Positions 13,400 through 26,884 of a stretch of DNA of 64,000 nucleotides are shown here, piece by piece (positions within the stretch are counted from its first letter, which is position 1; each line of letters opens with the position of its first letter). Made by a program: the position numbers and the translations under genes. The notes under the pieces were generated by a model. That model was not told where the DNA came from. It worked only from the letters and a program-made list of their open reading frames with translations, and did no database searches. This DNA comes from Piscicola geometra (taxonomy: Eukaryota; Annelida; Clitellata; Hirudinida; Piscicolidae): contig OX030959.1 of NCBI GenBank assembly GCA_943735955.1, positions 1,080,225-1,144,224 on the forward strand, read 5' to 3'.

Positions 13400-15940
13400 A
13401 AGTAAAATAAATGTGTAAAAGTTAATTATCTTTTAGAAATAATTCTAATAAAAATAGGATTTCTTTGAAGAAAATAATCTTTATTTTAAATGTCATAATA
13501 AATTACAAAGTATGATTTTAATCAACAGAAATTTCAAATTTTTAAATTTCAAACTTATCAAGCATTGCCACACCTCCAGACACGAATATCTCTTATCCTT
13601 TATTTAGTTCCTTTTTTATACCTCGTGTACTTTTCCTTTTATTTCAAAAATTCAATTGCACATTAAGACAGAGTATTTGACAGCTTATACCAGGAGGAGT
13701 AAGCAAAGCCGGAAGGTATATTTTTACAATTAGTCCTATTAGAATACTTCACTTTTTGTCTAAATTTGTTTTTTTTCTAAGTTTACTAGATTTATATTTA
13801 TATATATTTTTAATACTAGCATTTTGTTCATTTCATTTTAGTATGTCAATTTATACTATAAATTTTATAGCTGATTTAATAATTCCTTTTTAATTGAACA
13901 CTTTTAATTGAATAGCAAATATAATTAATGGAGTTTTTTCATTAGATGTTTTAGTATCTGGTTTAATTTTAAAAGGTGGATAACTTAAAGAAAGTTTAAA
14001 TTAATATAATAACTTCACTGGAAGAGGCATATTGAATTTTAAATGTATTTTTAATTTTAAAAGTTGAATGAAAAAAATCAATCAATCAATCAATCAGTTT
14101 TTATAGCGCTTAAATAAATTCAATGGAATAATAAATCTAAATAAATATTATTATTTTACTAATATTGTAGACATTGTGATTGAAAATGATTAAACACCAA
14201 CAGACTAATGGAGAACAGGAAATTAAATTTTCTAGACACTTCAATGTTTCTTTTGTTGACCCATAATAATCGTGATTATAAAAAAAGAGTTTCAGTCATG
14301 GCGGGAACTCGTCGGCCTGTCGGACTTTGCCGACGAAAAGGTAAAAAAGCGGTTATTTGTGAGATGACCTGCCCCATTAGTGCTAAAAGTGAATACGTGA
14401 AAGTATCACTGACGCAAATAAAGCACATTTGAAATTATTACTTTAAACTATTAGTTGAATATTTAATTTAATGAACTATCAGAATCTTTCGCATCTAAAT
14501 GCCTCTGAAAAATTAAACCTTTTTTTAAACAATTTGAATTAAAAGGGGAAAAATATAGTTTAAATAGTGAATTTGAAACTAATCTCTTGACGCTTGTCGC
14601 TCTCACTCATTACAAGGCTCCTTCTTGCGTCTCCAGACGGCCATAAAGCCATTAACACCGGTAAGCTCGTGTACAACTTTTCGAATGCAACGACTGGAGT
14701 GTTCATCAAGGCATCGAAGCTCTCTGCCACATCTAAAAGATGCAGAATATACGGACATATTTTTGTAATTCATTTAATCATCTTTATTCTCAATGGCTTG
14801 ACGAGTTTGACGATACTGATCCTCTTTGTACAGCGACTTGAGTGCGTTTCTTTTAGGGCGTTCTAAAATTAAGGCACAGCAACCTTATAACAATTCCTAA
14901 TGGCATATCCCACTGTCACGTTCTTTAAGGAAAATTCAAAATTGTAATTGAAAAAAGTATGTTTTAAAAGACCGTTGTATATTTAGTGGGGTTGGTCTTC
15001 TCAATAAGAACCGATTTTTGTGATATTTTTTAAATTTTTTTACTTTTTGCAGTTTAACAGAATTAATGATTTTGCAGTTACCGCCATGATTATAACTATA
15101 TTAATTATAGTAATATAGGATAAATTATCTGATTCAATATTTGTCATAAAATTATTTTAAAGTTGGATTGAATCATCTGGATTTAACTCTTAAATTCTCT
15201 TCATTTTTATAACCACTTGAGTAAGTTATTCAAAACCGTTGAACAAGCCCAAAATATGAACTCCCTTTTTGATGACATACTTTTTTATACAAATGTATTA
15301 ATGAGCGATCTTGAATGTATGAAAAAGCGATATAAATCTATTTGATTGATTGGCTATTTAGTGAGTCTAAGGACATTCAAATGAATCTCATTAAACAATG
15401 CAGTACAAGCACTGATCATAAACTGCAACTCAAACGCAACTCCATAGCTGATTACAGTAAAACAAGAATATATTCTCACAATTTTGAATAGGTTTTTTCC
15501 AATTTGTGAAAATATAAGTATTTTTTCAACTAATTCTAATCAATGTTTAATTGATAAAGCTTGAAGTAATTTGCTCATTAGTCTTTTCTATTCTTAATCA
15601 TAATATAATTGGAATTCAGTTACGAGTTTTTTATTGTTCGCCATAATTTCCGCCATAGACATTCTTGTTTTTAAAATGTATGTCCGAACTAAGAGTTAAA
15701 AAAACCAGTTTTTTTGACAAATGACGGTGTCTGAACATTATGGGTGTCCGAACAATCGGGTATTTTATTGTCCATTTTGAAAAATTAATTACAAGTATGT
15801 TATAAATGAATTCGCATGTAAGGCACTTGAACTACTAATAAAACTTACTTTTAATTGCCCATTTCTGATGCCCTAAACGAGGTGCTTGTACAGAGACACG
15901 AGTATTCATAAAACAGGTCGAAAAATATTTATATGTGTTT
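13400..15940. other. AT-rich spacer with small unassigned frames and a possible inverted-end element
   Basis: I recognise no conserved gene. Frames at 14208-14432 (74 codons) and 14594-14866 (90 codons) are unassigned. An aatcaatcaatcaatcag plus tttttatagcgctt block at 14087 recurs inverted at about 15328-15354 (aaaagcgatataaatctatt, then tgattgattgg), about 1.27 kb apart. Confidence 0.4.
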
Positions 15941-15941
15941 A

Positions 15942-16141
<200 letters not shown>

Positions 16142-16773
16142 GGCCACGGTCTTATTTCAAAGGACTTTGAAAGATGCTATTGAAAAGTGTTGATAAGCCA
16201 GAGGACAAAGAGAATAACGCTTCTAAGACATAAATAATCCATTCATTTTCGTTTTGAAAAAACATTTTTATGACTTCAAAGGCATGGTTTTTAGTTGACT
16301 TCCTCAAGGTAAATTTTTATCGTCAAGGACTTTTTAAGAACACCTTAGAGTGAGTTAATTAATGCAAAGCAATTCAAAAGTAAGGATCGATTTTGTCAAT
16401 ATCACTTTATGCATGCTGTAGTGAGCATGTTTTCATTGCCAAAAACATATAGTAGTTTTTTCGCTTTAAAAATCACCCTACTTTACTGATAAAATCATTT
16501 CCGTTGCTGTTTTTCAATGAAAGCAACGCTTGCTTCGGTGTTTGTTTTAAATAAATACAAAATTTTTATTCACAGCGTATAAAGTTTTGAAGACAGGAAT
16601 TCGTCTTCAATCCAAGAAATACACAAAAATCCGCGTCCAAAAGCCCAATCACCCTCTCTAACACCCAGCCTCACAACTACCCCCGACACAGATCCACAAT
16701 TACAACCAACCAAAATCAATCAGCTAGCCAACCAACCAACCAGCTATATAAACCAACCACCACTTCTGCCACA

Positions 16774-19598
16774 ATGGACGACATGCCGACGGTGAGCGTG
16801 AGGCTCGAGAGGCCGGAAAGACCTCGGCAGAGTTCAGAGAGTGGCAATGCTCGTCCCTTCGGCTCTCAGAAGTCGCTCAAGTCCTTGAGGTCAGCTCGAA
16901 CGGGCAGCAAGGGCAGTCAGATCAACATGTTGCGCAAGAACTCTGTGACCGCATCGCACGGCCTTGTGCCGACCATCAACCCACAGTTTGACGTGGATGA
17001 GGATGACGTGGTGGAGGAGGAGGTGGAAGTGTTCGGAGACATCGGCGAAGGAGATGCCAAGGTGCCCGATGCAGAACAGCAGCAACTCGACAAGGCAGAA
17101 TGTCGCAAGTACATGAAGAACCTGCTTCTCTTGTGCACTGCCTTCTTCTTCATCTTCACCTCCTTCCTCTCCTTGCGCAACCTGCAGAGCAGTCTCAACG
17201 CCGTCAAGGGCCTCGGTATGTACACTCTCAGTTGCACGTACGCCTTCTTCTTCGTCGGCTGCATCTTCGCCACCTCCATCGTGCACAAACTCGGGCCCAA
17301 AAGAGCCATGATCGTGTCGACGATAGGACCTCTTCTGTATGACTTTGCCTACTTCTACCCCACCTTCTACACCATGGTGCCTGCAGGGGGGGCTGCGGGG
17401 TTTGCTCAGGGCGTCATATGGACGGCACATGCCACCTACATCGCCAACATCGCCGTCTGCTACGCCAACCTGAGTGGAGAGAAGGTCGCCAACGTCCTGA
17501 GCAAGTTCAACGGAATCTTCTTCGTCTTCTACCAGCTCTGTCAGATGGTAGGTGGTATCATCGCATCTCTCATCCTCAAGTCACCGGTCTTTGCCCCATC
17601 AGGCCTGGTCACCTTCAAAAACACGCTTCTCAACTGCACCACGGACATTCTTTCCCATCCAGACTTCAACGCCTCTTACCCGCTCGTTCCTCCACTGGAC
17701 TTTCAGGAGCACCCAGGCAACTGGTCTGACATGCTGCTCTCATGCAACAGGAGTCTTTACCCCAGCATGCCAGAGTGTGGCAGGGAGTACTGCCACTGGA
17801 AAGCGATCAAGTCTGAGAGCCAGGTAGAGCGGTACCTGGTCTACATCCTCGTGTCGGTCTTCACTGCGTGCACCCTCGCCGGCATCTGCATCCTCATCTT
17901 CTTTCTGGACCCTCTTGAGGGCCAGATGACGGTGAAGAAGGACAGGGGCCCTCTGCTGCAGCAACTGCTCGCCGTCTTCAAGTTCTACTTCAACCGCAAA
18001 GCTCTCTGTCTCTGTGGCATCATGTTCTACTCCCTACTCCAGGCCGCCTTCCTCTTCGGAGAGTACAACAAGGTACTGCCTCTTTAATTAAGTCATTTAT
18101 TAATAATAATCATAATAAAGACGAGCATTATTATAGTGGCTTATAACCCGAACGAGCTTCCAGGCGACTTAGGCTGCATATTTTGATTTGCGCCTATGGG
18201 TTACTAGGGCATCGGTTGCGCTCGAACCCAAGACCTTTTATTATTGCTCAGGCCGAGAGTCGTTGCACACTCGGCTAACTATTTACTTTATTATTATTAT
18301 TGTAGCCATCGTTCCTATCTGTTTATCATTGATGTCGATACATTTATCCTTATCATTTTTTTCGTTTTTTTATTTTTATCCTTGTATTTATCCTCGTCGT
18401 TATCTCTTAACTAGTTTTTCAACCTCCAGTTGCTACTTTTTGATCTCATAATTATTTTTTATCGCTTCTCAAACATTCTAACCCTGTCATTTAATTATTA
18501 TAATGGGCACATGATTTCATTAAGGAACCACCATTCACTGCTAACAATGCCTCTGAATACCACGGTTCATAGTATAAGCCTCTTCCACACATTCTGAACT
18601 CTGGCTCGGCATTCTAATACAAGAAATTCTTTTTAAATGACTTCGTTTTCGACCTTAGCAAAGTTATTTCTTCCTCGCACTTCAACGTCTGTCGGGCCTC
18701 ACTGGCAACGAAGCCTGAGACCGACAGTCAATTTTCACTATAAAAAATTGTCAGAAAATTTTTAAACTTTTTTTGAAAATACGTTATTTCGCATTTACGG
18801 TTTCGTTTGCGGAATCATTGCCTCTTTTCTTTATATTTGCATTTATGATTTTTAAACATAATTTGGACCTAAAAAACAAAATTTGGACTTTAAATTAACC
18901 CATAAATTTTTCCCAAACTTCGGTAAGTTGAGCAGCAAAGTGTAAAATTATTCGCCATGACGGCACAGTACTTGTGTGGTCTACAGTATATAGCTGTTCT
19001 TGTTGCCCTCAGCTTCCAATTAAAGGATGACTTGATGGAAAGTTTAATGTCTCAACTACTTAGCGGACCACAAGTCAAAAAGGCCTTTCCCATTTAATCT
19101 CTTAAGTGTTCTTGTTTGGGAAATTCTAAATAAACTCTCTTAAATTTCGTCATTCATTTGGTATTTAGGCATCAAGTGCCCACCTTATTGCAAGCCTGAA
19201 ACACATCCATCTCATGAGTCTTAATGCATTTATTAAAACTTTATCAACCAATCCATCAGCATCTCTCCATACCATACCATAAGTAGCTTTTGATTTGTTT
19301 TTCAAGCCCATCAACCATGCCATCACCTCAATCAATCAACTCTTCTTTTCTTTATTGCCACCATTTTTGAACCTCCATTACTCTCTTAACTCTAAACCTT
19401 AAACTTTGAGAATACAAGTCTTATGCCTCTCATAAAATCTCATCTTTGAACCCAAAAGTTTCTTTGATTCAAATTGCAACTAGACGTTTTGCTCTTCCAA
19501 GTCTTTGAAAAGTCCATAAAACAAATTCCACGTCACTTAATAATACTAATAGAACTACTACTACTAATACTAATAATAATAATCATCAGCATCATTAA

Positions 19599-19637
<39 letters not shown>

Positions 19638-22345
19638 AGAGCTAATCATAATCACAACCACTGCACTGCGCTCCACAGGCGTTCGTGACGTGTTCGATCG
19701 GCATAGAGTTTGTGGGCTTCATCATGATGGTGTCCGCTTTCGCCTCCGCCAACGCCGCCTTCTGGAACGGTCGCATTCAGAAGTACTCTGGCAGGATCCC
19801 GCTCCTTGGCACTGGTTCGTTGGTGGGGTTCATTTTTGTTGGGGTGGTTGGTGTCCTTGGTGGCATTTGGGATAGGTGTTTTGCGCTTTGGAGGGTGGTT
19901 TCAAAATTACAGAGATTTGGTATGCCGCAATGCATTGCCACATAGAAGTATGCGCTCTAATAGAGGATGGTGTAGTTTTTCCGGTGGAGTTGTCAGTTTT
20001 TTCAATTATTCCTAATGTATTGATGACTATTGTTCTTGTACGATATTTTATTCTAGTCAAACGGATATTTTAGTCAAAACGATTAGCAGTATTTTCGTGT
20101 GAAGCCTGAAAATCAGGAAATTAGTGTAACGCATGATTCAGGCGCATAGAATGTAAAAAGCTTAATGAAATGCCTAGAATAAAATCTATTCGAATTTGTT
20201 TACAGTCTGACTGAAACGAATATATGTAATCCTTAGTCATTCAATAAAGCTCTTTTCATTCAATACTCTTAAATCATTCATTACACGATTTGGCTTGGTT
20301 ACAGGCCTTGCGCAAACAGCCTAGTTACGCGCTTATCTCTTATATATATTCTCATATACTGGCATTGGTGTTTGCAGGCTAGCTTTTAAAAATATTTTTT
20401 TAATAGTTTTTTGTTAATTGATAGACTCTGGCCTGTCATTATCGACGTTCTTGATGGTTTTATGGGCCGATAATGGTTCACCGTTGTTCCTTCCATTACT
20501 CAAACAATCTCTAGCGATTCGTGACTTTAAAGTTATCTTAGAGATACTTTAGATAATAATCAATCTTTCTTCAGATAAGCAGGTTTAAGCGAGACAAAAA
20601 ACTTTTTAAAATACAATGCATCACCAATGTCCTCGAGCCCTGAGCCCTCAGACTACCGAATATTTTCATCGGCTACTGAACTTTTCCAGCTCACACCCGC
20701 TGAGTTACTACGCATCTATGAGAGCCGTCACTGGCAGTCATACGTGCAAAAAACACTCTGACCATGTGTTTTACACTATCTACTGCCTATAATCCGATGA
20801 TAATCTGATCAATGATATTGGCTGTGTATTACAACTATAGCTGTGTGCAGTTTAATAAGACTCTTAGATATTGACTGAATGAAATCATTGTGTCATTGTG
20901 TGATACTGTTGATGAATGGATTGTTATTTCTACTGCATGTCACATCAGACTACTTGTTGTACAAGTTGTATGTGAATGAATAATTGAAATAAGGATGAAA
21001 AAGTGCAGTTTAAAGTGTTATATCTACATTTCATGGGCTACTAAATATTTTAACCGCTAGCCCAGTGGCATGTCTGATAATAAACAGACTTTTTTGAGAC
21101 TGATCATGGCAAGAAGAGTAATCGAAAGAGATCAAGAGCTTTCAAAGCACTCTCTTTCATTAAGTCTTGCCAACCATCCACCGTGCACCTTCATGCTTAT
21201 TCTTGAGGCTTCTCTTTAAATAAGCTCTACTTTATTTACTTGAGCTCAAAACATGCTTTGAAGTTTATTTATTTAATTTTATTATAAAACTTTCACTCTC
21301 TCTTAAACACTCGAAGTCCATTCCAGTCCTCTCTTCGGTCTTCAATCGGCATTACTTCTCACTGCAACAGCTTCGGCCTCTTCCACTCACCAACACTCGC
21401 CTCCACAGCTTCAATGCATCTTCCTCGCACTATAGCACGGGATTTTATGATATAATATATTGTGATTTCCTGACAGCGTCTTATAAATTGCCACAGCCTC
21501 TTATGCCACTTTACATTCCACAGCAAGTGCCTTAACAAGGCCGTCTTTAAGGCGGGAACATGCTTTCAACACTGAATTGTTTTCTTTTGAGTCAATTTGT
21601 TCGCATTAAAGGTCATTTTATCATCTCATTCAAGACCATTTATCGTCTTTAAATTTACGATTATGTCCCGTCATCATCATCACCATCATCACCATCGTCA
21701 TCATCATCACCATCATCACCATCGTCATCATCATCACCAACATCACCATCGTCATCATCATCATCACCACACAACACAGCATTCAGCTGTCAGGCGGTGG
21801 TGTTGGTGGTGCTGTTGTCTTGGACGCCGAGCCCTGACCAGAAGTGGTTGTTCTTCCTGCTGGTGGTGCTCTGGGGCATCGGAGACGGCACGATCATGAC
21901 GCAGGACATCAGTGAGTTGTGGTAGTTTTGTGGCATGCTGTTGTGTCTGGTGGAGGCTCTGGTGGGTGTTTGAGTGTTTGAGGTGGATTGCTCGATCAAT
22001 TTATCCTTTTAATTCAATTGGTTTCCACATCGACGACACACAAACCTCTCCACAACGCACCAACCTCCACACCACCACACACACACAGGCTTGATCGGCT
22101 TCCTCTTCTCGAACAACAAAGAGCCGGCATTTGCAGCGCTGAAGATGACGCAATCACTGGCCAACTTCACGTTCTTCATCACAGGACCCTATTTGTGCAC
22201 CGTCTCGAAGATCTTCTTCATCGGGGCGGTCCTCGTCCTGGCCACCATCGGCTACCTCTCGCTCGAGACCATCATGGCGGTCGAACGACGCAACGAGAAG
22301 AAGCAGACGCTGCTCCAGAAGGGAGCCTCCGAAGTGAAGGCTTGA
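16774..22345 (+). CDS. UNC93: UNC-93 family multi-pass membrane protein
   Basis: Four exons (16774-18072, 19679-19814, 21780-21911, 22089-22345) join in phase to 607 residues. The cytosolic N-terminus (about 1-112) is Ser/Arg-rich and then acidic. Membrane segments begin near residue 115 (LLLLCTAFFFIFTSFLSLRN), followed by the family's repeated helices, including KRAMIVSTIGPLLYDFAYFY and AAGFAQGVIWTAHATYI. A large non-membrane loop near residues 275-350 has several N-glycosylation sequons (NCT, NAS, NWS, NRS). Exon 2 (AFVTCSIGIEFVGFIMM) and exon 3 (WLFFLLVVLWGIGDG) match the C-terminal half of UNC93A. In worms UNC-93 regulates a two-pore potassium channel; the exact role here is inferred. TATATAA lies about 27 bp before the ATG, too close to be the promoter if transcription starts at the usual distance. 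Introns hold a SINE and CAT/CAC tracts. Confidence 0.92.
18140..18280 (-). mobile_element. tRNA-derived SINE fragment in UNC93 intron 1
   Basis: On the minus strand there is an A box, tagccgagtgtg (at 18277-18266), and a B box, gggttcgagcgc (about 18230-18219), at tRNA-like spacing. About 80 bp of other sequence follow. The body differs from the SINE at 12217, so this is a second family or a diverged copy. Confidence 0.6.
19567..19636. repeat. AAT/ATC microsatellite before UNC93 exon 2
   Basis: ctactaataataat followed by (atc)n, ending about 40 bp before the acceptor at 19678. Confidence 0.85.
21664..21779. repeat. CAT/CAC/CGT microsatellite running into the UNC93 exon 3 acceptor
   Basis: (catcatcaccatcatcaccatcgt)n, then accacacaacacag, with the exon starting at the next base. 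The His-rich frame over it is intronic. Confidence 0.85.
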
Positions 22346-22379
22346 TGCTTGTTTTGGTGGGGGTGGCATGATCGTGGTC

Positions 22380-22582
22380 GGGGACAGTGTCAGGGGAGGG
22401 TGACAGTGTCAGGGGAGGGTGACAGTGTCAGGGAGGGTGACAGTGTCAGGGAGGGTGACAGTGTCAGGGGAGGGTGACAGTGTCAGGGAGGGTGACAGTG
22501 TCAGGGGAGGGTGACAGTGTCAGGGGAGGGTGACAGTGTCAGGGAGGGTGACAGTGTCAGGGGAGGGTGACAGTGTCAGGAC
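22380..22582. repeat. 19/20-bp minisatellite in the UNC93 3' region
   Basis: Ten or eleven copies of gacagtgtcaggggagggt, with four or three G in the central run. It begins about 35 bp after the UNC93 stop, so it probably lies in the 3' UTR. Confidence 0.9.
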
Positions 22583-22599
22583 AGGGTGGGTTTTGCATT

Positions 22600-23732
22600 C
22601 CTGTCTTGGCACTTTTGTACTTTGTTGTATTGTATTTAGTATCCTTCGAGTGCTTTCAGGGAGAGGGAAGTATTATTCGGTATCATTATCATCATCAGCA
22701 TCGTGATTGTCATCATCATCATCATCAAACTCAAATGAAGAATTGTCGAAGTCTGTAGAGTTTCCTTGTTATTTGTTTCAACGCCTCCACTCGCCACTGC
22801 ATTGCTGATAGTTCATGTCACGAACCTCTCTCTTCCATTCATTTTTCATTCATTCTCCCTCTATCTTCCATTCTCCATCCATCCTCCATTCATCCTCCCT
22901 CCTCCATTCATCTTCCTTCCATCTTCCTTTCTCCCTCCTACATCAATTATCCATCCCTCCTCCATCCATCCTCCTCCTCCTTCATCTTTTGCTAGCGTTT
23001 CATTGGGAATTCTTTACTCCTACCTTGCTGCATCATCTCCATCATCATTGTTATTGTTTATTGAATTTTTTGACCTAATGGACACCGATAATAGTGATTG
23101 TTTAATTAATTATTTTATATTCAGCAAGCCATTGTAATTATCTCCTTAAGACCCTTGCTTTGATGCTGTCCCATTAACGTTCTTTAATGACTTAATTGAT
23201 TTATTGAATTAGTACCTAATTGACTTGCGATTTGTCATCCTTTACGTGTACTTTTTACTCTTGGATTTTTGAATTACTGCCTAATTGAGTTTTCATTTGT
23301 CACACTTTAAGTGTACTTTCAACTCGATTGAGGTCACGTGCTGCCTAAGCACCAATGACAGTGCACCACTTAACTAATGTTCGCATAATCTAGTGTATCC
23401 ACAACGTATACTCGTACGTGCACACATCTGCTGTACACTCCAACGCCATTACTGTCTTGACTTACTCGCAAGAGTATTTTCTTGTAGTAAACTTGTAATG
23501 TTTCATTAAACTTGTGTGTATTGCACTTGCTGGGAAGAGTATTTTTTCATAGTGAACTGTACATTTGTATGGTTTTTCTGATTTTTCAAGCATGTATACT
23601 TGTTTGTACACACATATACCAAGTTATAGTTTCTTCTGTACGCTTGTGAACTTGTTTTTAATTGCATAACCGCTTACATGTCGACCTACCTGTTCTTCGT
23701 CAGTGCTGTCACGCGCGTCGCCTTCCTATCTC

Positions 23733-23789
<57 letters not shown>

Positions 23790-26000
23790 ACACCCACATA
23801 CACACCCACACAACACACACGTACACTTCATTTTGTCTTTTATTTTCATTGAAATCACCTATTTGTATATTTGTATGCGTTATTTTTGAAGCGCTTATCT
23901 TGGCCAGTTGCACGTTGAGTTTGTTGAGGTGTGCATGTGAGTTGTGCATGTGAGGTGTGCTTGTGAGGTGTGCCTGGTGGCTGCTGTCTGTGATTCGATG
24001 CTTTGGTCCATCTTATGAGTGGAGACTTCGTTTCGTGTTCACACCCCCATGTACTAGGAATACACAATTGATACAAATATTATATTAACATACGTACATA
24101 CAGACTCATATACATGTATACAAACACACACAAACACGTATTCATCTGTACAGACACACACAAACACACATACAAGTGCACAGACACACCATCATGCGCC
24201 AGCACACACTTGAATTTTCACGAAAATGTATTTTTTTATCGATACAAATTGGCTGTATTGATTAACATCATAAAATCATAATAATCTTTATTATTATTAA
24301 TGACATCGCCATCATCATCTTCTTCATCATCATCTTTACCATCATCGCCATCATCATCATCTTTACCATCATCGCCATCACCATCGCCTGTCTCATCTTC
24401 AAGTATTTCTTTTTCTGGCCTCAAGCGCCAGGTTGTGTGTGTGAGTGTGTGTGTGTATGTGTGTGTGGTTGTTTGTGTGGTCGTTGGTGTGGTCGTGTGT
24501 GGGTGTGTGTGAGGATTCCTGGGTGCAACTACTTTTGCATCTTTCTAGGCACTTGCTTCCTTCAGCTTCAGGGTTTAGAGCAGGATTTGCGTATAGTCAT
24601 TAGTTTTCATAGCAATTAAGTATAATTTCAATTAAGTTTAATATTAAATGCAAATGTTAAATAATTCATTTACTGACTTTTTCTATTTAATTAATTTCTT
24701 TAGTCACCTCATCTAGCACAACATCCCGTCCATTCATCCATCTTTCCAGATACTGCTGTCTTTTATTCAATCCATAGCCACTTCATTCCTGACTCTTTTA
24801 TTCTCTCACTCCTTCATTCAACCATGCGATTCTCAATAAAATGTCATCACCACCACCACCATCATCATCATTATTATTATTATTATTATCAGATGTATTT
24901 TAATTACATAACTTTCAAACTATTTTCATTTATCATCATCATTAAATTATTAGAATTCCATAATCATCATTATTATTTTTCTTTAAAATTCTAACCAATC
25001 CATTTCTTAATTACGCCTAATGAGATTACAACAAATTCACTTAGGCATACTCAAGAATACATGTAAGCATATTCAGACACTGCCATTTACACTCGTCCAC
25101 AAACTCCTGGGTCAATTAGTGGGATAATCAGTTCAATTATAAATTTAATTAGTTATGTTAGCGGGCAGGGAAGTTTTTCTTTTTGTTAAAGTTCCTCTTA
25201 CACTTTTATGATACTTTTTAAATCATGATGATGATTTGTTAGCAACAGGTCAGCACTGACGGAGATCCATCTACAAAGTGTAACAATGTTTTCTTATGTA
25301 ACATTTTATTTTCTTGTCGAACAGATAGAAATTAGTTCGAAGTTGGTTCATTCATCAAGAATTCTAGCACCAAACGTGATATCTAACTCTAAATAATAAT
25401 AAATGATTATTGATTAAGAAGGTTTTCTATGACTATTGGTCGTTTTTGGTCTGTTCAGAAATGGCCGCAGGTAAGCTGCAACAGCAAAGGGAACCAAATA
25501 AAGTTGGAGGAAGGCAGGAATAATTTGTATACAGAATTTGAGAATAATGCTAGTTGATATCTTTCGAAAAATAGAAGAGTTCTTTTTCATTTCTTTAATT
25601 TTTGCAGGGTGGGGAATTTTCTTCAACTGAACGCAATCGCTCTCCCTTCTCTGCAGACGCCCCCTCTTCCACCCCCTCAACTACCCCCTCAACTGCCCCC
25701 TCTCCCACCCCCTCAACTGCCCCCTCTTCCACCCCCTCAACTACCCCCCTCCTGGCAGACACTGTACCAACTCTTCACTTGCGTCAGTAAAGTGTCCCAT
25801 GGTGTGAAGTTCTGGTGGAGAGGGATGGGAGTGTTGTTGGTTGGTGGAGAGGGATGGGAGTGTTGTTGGTTGGTGCGGTGATGGTGGCTGGTGATGGCTT
25901 AGTGATTTTTAAGTACTTTTGTATTTTATTTTTAGAGAATATTTCTGATTTTATTTTTATATATTTTATTTCATTTTTGTGTTACAGGGGCGGCTATCTT
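22600..26000. other. Spacer with microsatellites, no gene recognised
   Basis: It contains TCCATTCATCC-type repeats (22830-22990), (CA)n at 23733-23787, ATC-rich sequence at 24300-24395, GT-rich sequence at 24433-24512, and a CCCCTCAACTGCCCCCTC repeat at about 25660-25750. Small frames here lack support. Confidence 0.5.
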
Positions 26001-26008
26001 ATGCAAAT

Positions 26009-26300
26009 CGGCGATCTTGGGGTTCGAATCCTTGTTAAAAAAAAAATATTTTTAAACCTCAATTTAGATAGGAGTATTTAAGTAAGTGAAGAATAGTTTT
26101 TTTAGACAGCCGTCACTATAACTTCACATAATCACAATGTATCACTATATAAACATTCTGTTTTATGCCACGGTTGACGATTGTGCTCGTATCAAAACAA
26201 GAGTTTGAAAAAAATAATTGGAAAAAGTGAGGGGTCCACATTAAGGTGGATCCGCCCCCTACCAAAAGTGGGGGGTCCGGACCCCAGGATCGGCACCCAT
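26009..26300 (+). mobile_element. MITE-like element, copy B
   Basis: The left arm is cggcgatcttggggttcgaa and the right arm is ggggggtccggaccccagga followed by tcggcac. The arms are imperfect inverted repeats. The body shares gataggagtatttaagtaag, cacaatgtatcactatataa and tgctcgtatcaaaacaa with copies C and D. It sits just downstream of IFT43. Confidence 0.75.
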
Positions 26301-26359
26301 GGCGTTTTCATTATCTTATTAGTGTATTTAATAGGTTTATTGTGTTAATTGTGTGTTTA

Positions 26360-26851
26360 CTATAATATAATTATACTTTCATGATTTATATTTACGAAAA
26401 CGCTTGTCTTCCGCGACTGGCAGACGCCAACAACAAAGACCCTGATACAGCTTGAGTAATTAGTTAAGTGCTGTGAGGCATTAGGGAGTACGTTTGGAAG
26501 GTTGCAGAAGTCGGCTTCATCGGGAAGGCGTGAAGTAAGCACCTTCAAGTCGACGTCTTTATCCTGTGGAGTGGTTGCAGGTGGGTGCAGGTGAAAAGTG
26601 GTTGGGTGGTAGGTGGGTGCAAGTGAAAAGTGGTTGGGTGGTGGGTGGGTAGTAATGGTTGGGTGGTGGGTGGGTAGTAATGGTTGGGTGGTGGGTGGGT
26701 GCAGGTGGTGAAAGGTGGCGAAAGGTGGCGAAAGGTGGTGGGTGCATGCAGGAGAGTGGAAACGTTCTAAGTGCTCTCAAAGACAATAAAGATTGCCTTG
26801 AAGCTTTTTGATTGTCAGAAGAGAAGAATTATTTGATTGATGATGATGATT

Positions 26852-26884
<33 letters not shown>

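Noticed and set aside
16744..16750. TATATAA as UNC93 promoter
   Set aside because: Only about 25 bp before the ATG, so transcription would start at the start codon; kept as a remark only.
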